Shown one piece after another: positions 7,703 to 15,169 of a DNA stretch of 23,258 bases. Source of the stretch: CAZFVY01 sp964522665 (GTDB lineage: Bacteria > Verrucomicrobiota > Verrucomicrobiia > Limisphaerales > CAZFVY01); NCBI GenBank assembly GCA_964522665.1, contig CAZFVY010000109.1, positions 1 to 23,258 on the forward strand, written 5' to 3'. The position numbers and the translations under genes are program-made. Under the pieces are notes generated by a model. That model ran no database searches, was not told the origin of the DNA, and was given only the letters and a program-made list of their open reading frames with translations. Every line of letters starts with the position of its first letter. The first letter of the stretch is position 1.

Positions 7703-10477
7703 ATGAACCAAATCAAATTGCCTTCGGTTCTGCTTTTGCTTCTGCTGCCCGCGCTGGCAGCCGCCGAGCCGCCCAAAAAATTGGCCTCGGTCGAAGGACT
7801 CACCGAATACCAATTTGACAATGGCCTCCGCGCCCTGCTGTTCCCGGACAACTCGCGCTCAAAAGTCACGGTCAACATGACCGTGCTCGTCGGCTCGCGC
7901 CACGAAGGCTACGGCGAGACCGGGATGGCCCACTTGCTCGAGCACATGGTTTTCAAAGGCACGCCAAACCATCCCAACATCCCCAAGGCGTTGCAGGACC
8001 ACGGCGCCCAATTCAATGGGAGCACTTCCGCCGATCGGACGAACTACTATGAAACGATGGGCGACGACGATGAGAATCTTGAGTTCGGAATCGGTCTGGA
8101 AGCCGATCGTCTCGTCAACAGTTATGTCAAACGTGAGGATCTCGATTCCGAGATGACCGTCGTGCGCAACGAATTCGAGCGCGGCGAGAATTCTCCCCTC
8201 GCCGTCCTCGGCAAACGCATCAGCGCCGCCGCTTACGACTGGCACAACTATGGGAAATCGACCATCGGCAACCGGAGCGACATCGAGCGGGTGCCGATCG
8301 AGAATCTCCGCGCCTTCTATCGCCGTTTCTATCAGCCGGACAACGTGGTTCTCGTCGTCGCCGGGCGGTTCGACGAAGCCAAGGCGTTGGGATTGATTCA
8401 GAAGCATTTTGGCGCCATCCCGCGGCCCGAGCGAAAACTTACCGCGACCTACACCGAAGAGCCGGCTCAGGATGGCGAGCGCCTCGTCACGCTGCGCCGC
8501 GTCGGCGACGTCGCCGCGGTGGGAGTCGCCTACCATATCCCCGCCGGACCACACGAGGACACCGCCGCTTTGCAGGTGCTGGCGAATATTCTGACGACCC
8601 AGCCTTCCGGAAGATTGTTCAAGGCGCTCGTCGAAAGCAAAAAGGCCGTCAGCGTGTCCGCCTACGCCAGTTCCGAGCACGACCCCGGTTTGATGAGCGT
8701 CGATGCGGAGGTCGCGCGCGACGGCTCGCTGGAAGCGGTGCGTGACGAATTGATCGCGACGCTGGAGGGCCTCGGAGCCGGGGGCGTCACCGAGGTCGAA
8801 GTCAACCGGGCCAAGCGACAGATTCTCAAGGCGCGCGAACTGGCTGCCGGCGACACCAGTCAGATCGCCATCTCACTGAGCGAGTGGGCCGCGCAAGGTG
8901 ACTGGCGGCTTTATTTTCTTCACCGCGACCAAATCGAGCAGGTCACCGTGACCGGCGTGCAATCCGCCGCCGCCCGCTACTTGCAACGCAACAACCGGAC
9001 CGTCGGTTTGTTTATTCCCACCGCCGCGCCCGACCGAACGTCGGTGCCCGCGACTCCCAATCTCGAGACGCTGGTCGGCGGCTACCAGGGGCGCGCGGCG
9101 CTGGCCGAAGGCGAATCGTTCGACGCGTCACCCACGAATATTGAAGCCCGCGTCCAACGCCTCGACCTGGGTCCCGGCATCAAAGCCACGTTCCTCCCGA
9201 AGAAGACACGCGGCGAGGAAGTTCATCTCTTGCTGACCTTGCGTTATGGCGATGAGAATAATTTAAAGGGGTACGAGTCGGCCACCGGGTTGCTGCCCGA
9301 ACTCATGCTCCGCGGCACCAAGCAATTGGACTATCAGCAGCTCCGCGATGAGTTGGACCGTCTTAAGGCGTCGCTCACCAGCGGCGCCGGTGGTGGCGGC
9401 GGACGCCGTGGCCGTGGCGGCGGCGGCGGCTCGGGCGCCCTGGGAAGCGTGACGTTTTCGATCCAGGCCAAACACGACACGTTGCCCGCCGTGATCAGCC
9501 TCCTGGGTCAGGTGATCCGCGAGCCGGCGCTGCCGGTTGACCAATTCGAGATCCTCAAGCGGGAGCGACTGGCCAGCCTCGAGAACAGCCGCGCGGAACC
9601 GAGCGCGCTGGCGCCGCGCCTCCTCCAGCGCGAATTGGCTCCCTACGCCAAAGAAGACATCCGCTACGTCCCGACCATTGACGAGGCAATCGCCCGGCTC
9701 CGCGTGCTCAACTACGAACAAGTCGCCAAACTTTATCACGATTACCTCGGCGCTCAGGCCGGTGAATTGACGGTGATCGGCGATTTTGACTCGCAGGCTT
9801 GTCTGCCGATCTTGCGGCAGGCGCTGGATGGTTGGACCTCCGCGCAGCCATACGCCCGAATCACCGCGCCGCTGACCAGTGAGGCCGCCGGGGTCGAACG
9901 ACAGATCAAAACGCCGGACAAGGCCAACGCCACCTACGCCGCCGGGTTGCTGTTCGCCCTGCGTGACGACGACCCTGATTATCCCGCGCTGGTGATCGGA
10001 AATTATATCTTCGGCGGCGGCTCACTCTCCTCGCGACTGGCCACGCGCGTGCGGCAGAAGGAAGGCCTTTCCTACAGCGTGGGCGCGAGCTTCAGCGCCT
10101 CGCCATTTGATCAAAGAGCGAGCCTGACGATCAGCGCCATCTGCAATCCGCAAAACATCGGCCGACTGGAAAAAGCCGTCCAGGAGGAGTTGGACCGATT
10201 GTTGCGCGAAGGGGTGACCGCGGAAGAACTGGATCAGGCGAAAGAAGGCTACCTGCGCACCCAAAAAGTCGCGCGCTCCAGCGAAACCACCCTGGCCGGA
10301 CTGCTGTCCAATTTTCGTCACCTCGATCGCTCCGTTACTTATCAAGCGGAACTGGAACGGCGTATCCAGGCGCTCACCCCCGCGCAGGTTCAGACGGCGT
10401 TGAAGCGGCATATCGACCCCAAGAAATTAGTCATCGTCACGGCGGGCGACTTTAACGCAAAAGCGCCGGGTAATTAG
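7703..10477 (+). CDS. Exported M16 (pitrilysin-type) zinc protease, two-domain
   Basis: This 924-aa protein begins with a signal peptide (MNQIKLPSVL, then a Leu-rich core, cleavage near AAAE at 19-22). The N-terminal M16 half carries the inverted zinc motif HLLEH (77-81) and a downstream ligand, probably Glu157 in RNEFERGEN. The C-terminal half (about 485-924) lacks HXXEH, having GLLPEL at the equivalent place. It keeps the substrate-binding type segment RVRQKEGLSYSVG, which is the usual active/inactive pairing of M16 enzymes. It probably degrades peptides or misfolded proteins in the periplasm. A Gly/Arg low-complexity insert (about 561-578; DNA 9383-9436) interrupts the second half. Length fits full-length two-domain M16 proteins. 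It could be cotranscribed with the kinase gene upstream. The 116-bp gap between them shows no other gene. Confidence 0.93.
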   Translation: MNQIKLPSVLLLLLLPALAAAEPPKKLASVEGLTEYQFDNGLRALLFPDNSRSKVTVNMTVLVGSRHEGYGETGMAHLLEHMVFKGTPNHPNIPKALQDHGAQFNGSTSADRTNYYETMGDDDENLEFGIGLEADRLVNSYVKREDLDSEMTVVRNEFERGENSPLAVLGKRISAAAYDWHNYGKSTIGNRSDIERVPIENLRAFYRRFYQPDNVVLVVAGRFDEAKALGLIQKHFGAIPRPERKLTATYTEEPAQDGERLVTLRRVGDVAAVGVAYHIPAGPHEDTAALQVLANILTTQPSGRLFKALVESKKAVSVSAYASSEHDPGLMSVDAEVARDGSLEAVRDELIATLEGLGAGGVTEVEVNRAKRQILKARELAAGDTSQIAISLSEWAAQGDWRLYFLHRDQIEQVTVTGVQSAAARYLQRNNRTVGLFIPTAAPDRTSVPATPNLETLVGGYQGRAALAEGESFDASPTNIEARVQRLDLGPGIKATFLPKKTRGEEVHLLLTLRYGDENNLKGYESATGLLPELMLRGTKQLDYQQLRDELDRLKASLTSGAGGGGGRRGRGGGGGSGALGSVTFSIQAKHDTLPAVISLLGQVIREPALPVDQFEILKRERLASLENSRAEPSALAPRLLQRELAPYAKEDIRYVPTIDEAIARLRVLNYEQVAKLYHDYLGAQAGELTVIGDFDSQACLPILRQALDGWTSAQPYARITAPLTSEAAGVERQIKTPDKANATYAAGLLFALRDDDPDYPALVIGNYIFGGGSLSSRLATRVRQKEGLSYSVGASFSASPFDQRASLTISAICNPQNIGRLEKAVQEELDRLLREGVTAEELDQAKEGYLRTQKVARSSETTLAGLLSNFRHLDRSVTYQAELERRIQALTPAQVQTALKRHIDPKKLVIVTAGDFNAKAPGN

Positions 10478-10479
10478 AG

Positions 10480-10498
10480 CGCCGCGCCCGTGGCGGCG
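10480..10498. terminator. GC hairpin between convergent genes
   Basis: CGCCGC (10480-10485) pairs with GCGGCG (10493-10498) around a 7-nt loop. It lies in the 39-bp gap between the convergent M16 and flavoprotein genes, where a bidirectional terminator is expected. No T-run follows, and short GC palindromes arise easily at this base composition. Confidence 0.3.
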
Positions 10499-10516
10499 AT
10501 CGTCAGACCCCGCCCG

Positions 10517-12046
10517 CTACCGGCCCAAAGCGAACCACCGGCTTAACCACCGCTTGAGCGAGGGCGTAAGCCGCGTCCGATTGTAGGCGTCGGCGCAACC
10601 CTTGATCGCTTCGGCTTGGGTTGGGTACGGGTGGATCACGTTCGCCAGCTTGCCCAATCCCATTTTCGCTGCCATCGCGACGCCGAGTTCCCCAATCATT
10701 TCTCCCGCGTGTCGGGCCACGATCGTCGCGCCCACGATGCGGTCGCTCCCGGCCAGCGTCCGAATCCGCACGAAGCCCTCGGTCTCCCCATCGGTGATCG
10801 CCCGGTCAACGTCGGCCAGCGGGCGCTCAAAGGTTTTCACCCCAATTCCCGACTCACTCGCGTCGCGCTCGGAAAGTCCGATCGCCGCCACCTCGGGATC
10901 GGTGAATGTCACTCGCGGCACGGTTAACGCGCTGAGGCGCTTGCGGCCAAAGAACAGCGCGTTTTGGATGACGATCCGCGCCGCGGCGTCGGCGGCGTGG
11001 GTGAACTTCCATTTCATGCAGACGTCTCCCGCGGCATAGATTCGTGAATTGGCGGTTTGCAAGTGGTCGTTCACGACGATCCCGCGGCTCCGATCGTACC
11101 CGACGCCAGCCCGCTCCAGATCCAATCCTTCAACGTTTGGCGCCCGACCAGTCGCGACCAAAACGTGATCCGCGACCCATTCCGTTTCCCCTGCCCCGGC
11201 GCTCACAAACGCCATCGTTCGTCCTCCCCGCGGCGCCAGGCGATCAACCGTCGCGCCGAGGATGACGCGCACGCCGTCTCGGGAAAGCGACCGCCGAACG
11301 ATTTCCGCCGCGTTCGGGTCCTCGCGGTCGAGCAAGCGCGGATTTTTGTGCACCAACACGACCTTCGATCCCAAACGTTGGAACGCCTGCGCCAGTTCGC
11401 AACCGATCGGGCCGCCGCCAATCACCGTCAATCTTTCCGGCCGCCGCGTCAGGCTGAAAATCGTTTCGTTCGTGAGAGCGCCCACTTGATCCAGCCCGGG
11501 AATCGCGGGCATGATCGGACGGCCGCCCGTCGCGATCACGGCCCGGCGAAAGCGCAGCGTCGCGCCCGCGACCTCAAGGGTCGTCCGGTCCACAAAACGC
11601 CCCGCCCCGATATAAACCGCAACCCCCAATTTGGCGAAGCGCTCGGCGGAGTCGTTCTGGGAAATATCCGCTCGCAGGCGGCGCATTCGTTCCATCACCG
11701 CGGGGAAATCGATCTCGGTCCCCGCCGGGACCCGCACGCCGAATTGTTCGGCATCGATAACGTCCGCCGCCGCGCGCGCCGCGCGAATCAGGCATTTCGA
11801 CGGCACGCAGCCGGTGTTGAGGCAGTCACCTCCCAAAAGATTCCGTTCCACCAACGCCACCTTCGCGCCCAGTCCCGCGGCGCCGGCCGCCGTCACCAGA
11901 CCTGCCGTGCCGCCGCCAATGACCACCAAATCGTAACGCCCCGACGGAGTGGGGTTCACCCAATCGGCCGGGTGAACTCTCGCGGCGAGCCGCTGGTTAT
12001 GCGCATCCCAAGGCTCAAGCCTCGACGTTGATTCTGCGTGCGTCAT
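10517..12046 (-). CDS. FAD-dependent pyridine nucleotide-disulfide oxidoreductase (MerA/Lpd-like)
   Basis: This 509-aa class I flavoprotein disulfide reductase has an FAD-binding VVIGGGTAGLVTA at about 41-53. The redox-active pair Cys75/Cys80 lies in GGDCLNTGCVPSK. A second Rossmann motif, VIGGGPIGCELAQAF, binds NAD(P)H, and ATGRAPNVEGL marks the second FAD contact. The dimerisation domain ends in HPYPTQAEAIKG, which supplies the His/Glu pair. Databases often label such proteins mercuric reductase, but the C-terminal Cys pair and the N-terminal HMA domain of MerA are absent. Hg(II) reduction is therefore not supported. It begins 47 bp after the TVP38/VTT gene, on the same strand. Pairing or fusion of this flavoprotein type with TVP38 is known in other bacteria and suggests a membrane-linked thiol or quinone redox role. 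The substrate is unknown. Confidence 0.9.
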   Translation of the reverse strand: MTHAESTSRLEPWDAHNQRLAARVHPADWVNPTPSGRYDLVVIGGGTAGLVTAAGAAGLGAKVALVERNLLGGDCLNTGCVPSKCLIRAARAAADVIDAEQFGVRVPAGTEIDFPAVMERMRRLRADISQNDSAERFAKLGVAVYIGAGRFVDRTTLEVAGATLRFRRAVIATGGRPIMPAIPGLDQVGALTNETIFSLTRRPERLTVIGGGPIGCELAQAFQRLGSKVVLVHKNPRLLDREDPNAAEIVRRSLSRDGVRVILGATVDRLAPRGGRTMAFVSAGAGETEWVADHVLVATGRAPNVEGLDLERAGVGYDRSRGIVVNDHLQTANSRIYAAGDVCMKWKFTHAADAAARIVIQNALFFGRKRLSALTVPRVTFTDPEVAAIGLSERDASESGIGVKTFERPLADVDRAITDGETEGFVRIRTLAGSDRIVGATIVARHAGEMIGELGVAMAAKMGLGKLANVIHPYPTQAEAIKGCADAYNRTRLTPSLKRWLSRWFALGR

Positions 12047-12093
12047 ACAAATTGCCAGCGTCCCACACTTTGGTCCGGCCGTCCGGCGTCATT

Positions 12094-12813
12094 TCATTGC
12101 GGAATCGTCTGCGCCAACTCGCGTTTAGCCAAGCGGGCGACGTAGATCGATACGATGACCGTTGCCACCAGACCGACGCCATACAGCGCCCATTCGGTCC
12201 CTGACCGCTCGCGTCCGCCTCGTCCTGAAGTCAGCAAATCACCGCCCGCCGCGCCCAAATAAACATACATCACAGTTCCGGGGATCATTCCGATCCAGGA
12301 CGCGAGCACATAGTCCCGCAAGGAGACCTGAGTCAGGCCAAAGGCGTAGTTTAGCAGGTTGAACGGCAACAGCGGCGATAATCGTGTCAACCCCACCACC
12401 CGCCAACCGCCCTTCGCGACCGCAACGCCAATCGCCTGGAACCGCCGATCATCGGCCACTCGAGCGGTAATTCTATCACGGATCAAGTACCGCCCGATCA
12501 AAAACGCGCTCGTGGCTCCCAGCGTCGAGGCGACCGAAACGCAGATCGAACCGCCGACCACGCCGTAAAGCGCCCCGGCTCCCAAGGTTAATATCGAGCC
12601 TGGGATAAAAAGGATGCAGGCGGCGATATAGACGCCCACGAACAGCGCCACCCCAGCGAAGCCTAGCTCACGAATTGAACTGATGAAACGCGGCAATCCT
12701 CCGCTGCCAAAGTGGTGGGCCACCCACAGCGCCGTGACGATCAACGCTCCAAGCGCCAGCCAACGCCAGCGGGCCGACGCGCCCTCTCGCCGTGGTGGAA
12801 CCGGCGAATTCAT
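12094..12813 (-). CDS. TVP38/TMEM64 (VTT/DedA-like) membrane protein
   Basis: This 239-aa integral membrane protein of the SNARE-associated/VTT family has a membrane segment near residues 16-32, then FAGVALFVGVYIAACILF. The family core FIPGSILTLGAGALYG and the re-entrant GLTRLSPLLPFNLLNYAFGLT follow, and then two further hydrophobic segments. The frame extends upstream to 12867, but the ATG at 12813 is preferred. It leaves a 16-bp gap after the mqnD stop and begins just before the basic juxtamembrane region; GGGACGGG upstream is a weak ribosome binding site. The larger superfamily includes lipid scramblases and undecaprenyl-phosphate flippases (DedA type). For this member the role is open; its place between mqnD and the flavoprotein gene suggests a membrane redox link. 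Confidence 0.9.
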   Translation of the reverse strand: MNSPVPPRREGASARWRWLALGALIVTALWVAHHFGSGGLPRFISSIRELGFAGVALFVGVYIAACILFIPGSILTLGAGALYGVVGGSICVSVASTLGATSAFLIGRYLIRDRITARVADDRRFQAIGVAVAKGGWRVVGLTRLSPLLPFNLLNYAFGLTQVSLRDYVLASWIGMIPGTVMYVYLGAAGGDLLTSGRGGRERSGTEWALYGVGLVATVIVSIYVARLAKRELAQTIPQ

Positions 12814-12829
12814 GCGCGCCCGTCCCGTT

Positions 12830-13681
12830 TCACACGACAAACTCCAGCGCCGGAACCTTCGGAACAAAGCCCAGCTCGCCCGCCTGCCCTAGAAACCGGC
12901 GAATCGATTCGCGTCCCCGTTCACCGTAATCGAGCGTCCAGTGATTCACGTACATGCCGACAAACTTATCCGCCAATTCCCGCCCCATGTCGCGGGCGTA
13001 GGCCAACGCGTGTTCGACCGCCTCGGCGCGGTGATCGAGGCTATATTGGATACTCGCGGTCAGGATTTGCGAGATGAGGCGGCGTTGATCGATCGAAAAT
13101 CGCTTATGAATCACGTTGCCACCGAGCGGCAGCGGCAAGCCGTTGTTTTCCTCGCCCCACCAAACGCCCAGATCGGCGCAAGCGACGAGCTGCTCGTTCG
13201 CGTAAGTCAGCTGCCCTTCGTGAATAATCAAACCGACGTCCGCGACCCCTTCGCGAACGGCCTTGAAGATTTGATCGAAGGGTACGACCACGTAGTCGAT
13301 TTCCCGCGCCGGTTTGCCGAGCCAAAGCTGCAACGCCAGAAACGCGCTGGTCATGACGCCCGGCACCGCGATCTTGCGGCGGGCGATCTCGGCGCGGTCG
13401 AAGCGTTCACGAGCCACGAGGAGCGGGCCGTAGCCATCGCCCATGCTCGCGCCGCTGGGCAGCAGCGCGTATTGATCACTCACGTAAACGTAGGCATGCA
13501 GGCTGATCGCCGTGACGTCCAACTCGCCCCGGGTTGCCCGTTCGTTCAAGGTTTGGATGTCCTGTAAAATGTGCTGAAAAGCGAACCCGTGGCTCGGGAT
13601 CAAATCCTTTGCCAGGGCGTAAAACATGAAGGCGTCATCGGGGTCCGGCGAGTGCCCGAGCGTCAACGTACGATTTGCCAT
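12830..13681 (-). CDS. mqnD: 1,4-dihydroxy-6-naphthoate synthase-like protein (futalosine menaquinone pathway)
   Basis: This 283-aa MqnA/MqnD-family protein has a periplasmic-binding-protein fold used as an enzyme. MqnD converts cyclic de-hypoxanthinyl futalosine to 1,4-dihydroxy-6-naphthoate on the way to menaquinone. Visible family features are SPDPDDAFMFYAL (11-23), DIQTLNE (41-47), ISLHAYVYV (59-67), GYGPLLVAR (83-91), GLIIHEGQLTY (150-160) and NGLPLPLGGN (180-189). The IIHE histidine (His154) matches the position proposed as the catalytic base in the Thermus enzyme. Codons exist upstream to 13765, but MANRTLTLGH at 13681 starts the conserved region and leaves 86 bp to the divergent NamZ gene. 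It leads a run with the TVP38 and flavoprotein genes. No other mqn gene is in view. MqnA and other relatives share the fold, so the exact step is likely but not proven. Confidence 0.85.
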   Translation of the reverse strand: MANRTLTLGHSPDPDDAFMFYALAKDLIPSHGFAFQHILQDIQTLNERATRGELDVTAISLHAYVYVSDQYALLPSGASMGDGYGPLLVARERFDRAEIARRKIAVPGVMTSAFLALQLWLGKPAREIDYVVVPFDQIFKAVREGVADVGLIIHEGQLTYANEQLVACADLGVWWGEENNGLPLPLGGNVIHKRFSIDQRRLISQILTASIQYSLDHRAEAVEHALAYARDMGRELADKFVGMYVNHWTLDYGERGRESIRRFLGQAGELGFVPKVPALEFVV

Positions 13682-13767
13682 GCCGCGAAAATAGAGGATG
13701 CGCCACGAAAGTCGAGGTTGACCGAATAGAGTAGCGCGCGGCGCCAAGACCGATAAGCTCGCCACCC

Positions 13768-15012
13768 ATGAGAAGTCCCGGCAGTTGGTGGGCGGCGGCG
13801 CTGCTATTTTTGCAGGCGTCGGCCCTCGCGGAGGTTCAATTGGGCAATGAAACGCTCGCCGCCGATCGATATCAGATCCTGCAAGGCAAGCGGATCGCGT
13901 TGCTCACCAATCCGTCCGGGATCAATCGCAAACTGCAAACCACGCTCGAGTCGTTGCGCGCCGCGCCCGGTGTCAACCTTGTCGCGCTCTTTGGCCCCGA
14001 GCACGGTCTCTACGGCGTGGTTCCCGCCGGCCAGGAGTTTACCAACAATCGCGATCCGCACGGGTTGCCGATTTATTCCCTCTACGGCCCAGGCCCAGTA
14101 CGCAAGCCAACGCCCGCGATGCTCAAGGGCCTCGACGCGTTGGTCTATGATATCCAAGACACCGGCTGCCGCTCGTACACGTTCGTAAGCACGATGGGAC
14201 TCGCCATGGAGGCCTGCGCCGAGGCGGGCGTCGAGTTCATCGTGCTCGATCGGCCCAATCCGCTCGGCGGCGAGCGCGTCGAAGGACCGTCCCTCGATCC
14301 GCGCTACCGCTCGCTCGTGGGCGAATGGAACGTCCCCTACGTGTATGGACTGACTTGCGGCGAGCTGGCCCGCATGATCAATGGCGAGGGCTGGATTCGC
14401 CGCCCGTGCCACTTGACGGTAGTTCCGTTGCGCGGCTGGCGCCGGGCCATGACTTGGCGCGATACCGGGCTGCCGTGGATTCGCCCCTCGCCGTACATGC
14501 CGAATGGGGACTCGCCGTTGCACTACGTTTCGACGGGGATTCTCGGGGAGATCGGCGGCGTCAACATCGGCATCGGCGCCGATCGGCCATTCGAGTGCAT
14601 CGCGGCGCCCTGGTTGGACGCCAAGCGCACGAGCCAGTTCTTCAACGACCTCCGGCTTCCCGGCATTAATTTCGCGCCGACCACCTATCGGCCCGCGACC
14701 GGCATTTTTAACGGCAAGACCGTCCAAGGCGTCCGCGTTGAATTCACCGATCCCGCCCATGCGCCGTTGATGGCGATCAATTTCTACGCGCTCGAGGGGA
14801 TCAAGAAACTGGCTGGCCGCGATCTGTTCGCGGAAACGGAGCGGAATAGCGAACCGTTCTGCCGGCCCGGCAACATTTTTGACAAGATTAACGGCAGCGA
14901 TGTGATTCGGAAACAATTGCGGGCCGGTCAATCCGCCGCCGCGATCGTCCGGTCCTGGCGCCCGGACGAAACCGCGTTTCGCCTGCTGCGGCAAAAATAT
15001 TTGCTCTATTAG
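13768..15012 (+). CDS. NamZ/DUF1343 exo-beta-N-acetylmuramidase, exported
   Basis: This 414-aa protein of the DUF1343 family includes NamZ, an exo-lytic beta-N-acetylmuramidase that releases MurNAc from peptidoglycan fragments (glycoside hydrolase family GH171). Residues 1-21 form a signal peptide ending ASALA. Family motifs are ALLTNPSG (44-51), LFGPEHGLYG (74-83, with Glu78/His79, the probable catalytic region), YDIQDTGCRSYTFV (127-140), LDRPNPLGG, TCGELARMIN and FEVT-type distal segments. Length fits the family. It diverges from mqnD with an 86-bp gap and is followed after 157 bp by a transporter. The likely place is the periplasm, in cell wall turnover or scavenging of wall material. Substrate linkage is inferred from the family. 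Confidence 0.9.
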   Translation: MRSPGSWWAAALLFLQASALAEVQLGNETLAADRYQILQGKRIALLTNPSGINRKLQTTLESLRAAPGVNLVALFGPEHGLYGVVPAGQEFTNNRDPHGLPIYSLYGPGPVRKPTPAMLKGLDALVYDIQDTGCRSYTFVSTMGLAMEACAEAGVEFIVLDRPNPLGGERVEGPSLDPRYRSLVGEWNVPYVYGLTCGELARMINGEGWIRRPCHLTVVPLRGWRRAMTWRDTGLPWIRPSPYMPNGDSPLHYVSTGILGEIGGVNIGIGADRPFECIAAPWLDAKRTSQFFNDLRLPGINFAPTTYRPATGIFNGKTVQGVRVEFTDPAHAPLMAINFYALEGIKKLAGRDLFAETERNSEPFCRPGNIFDKINGSDVIRKQLRAGQSAAAIVRSWRPDETAFRLLRQKYLLY

Positions 15013-15073
15013 GCGGACCGCGACCGAGGGCTAAGCCCAGCTAGCGGATCATCCCGTCCGATTCAGACCGACC

Positions 15074-15099
15074 GGCGCGAACGTGGCGCCTTCAGTTTT
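15074..15099 (+). terminator. Possible terminator after the NamZ gene
   Basis: GGCGC (15074-15078) and GCGCC (15086-15090) form a 5-bp stem with a 7-nt loop, followed by TTCAGTTTT. It lies 62 bp after the stop at 15012 and before the transporter gene. The stem is short and the T-run broken, so this is weak evidence. Confidence 0.3.
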
Positions 15100-15169
15100 C
15101 CGCGCCGCGTAAAACCTCCAGCTAAATCGTTGCGTTCACGCCCGCCCTCACGTAAAAACACGGGCACCC

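Noticed and set aside
11057..12031. A 324-codon plus-strand open frame
   Set aside because: It is antisense to the flavoprotein gene and is Arg/His-rich with no recognisable domain.
10517..12046. Mercuric reductase and a mercury-resistance locus
   Set aside because: The protein lacks the C-terminal vicinal Cys pair and HMA domain of MerA, and no merR, merT or merP gene is adjacent.
13804..14994. A 396-codon minus-strand open frame
   Set aside because: It is fully antisense to the NamZ gene and shows no signal peptide or family motif.
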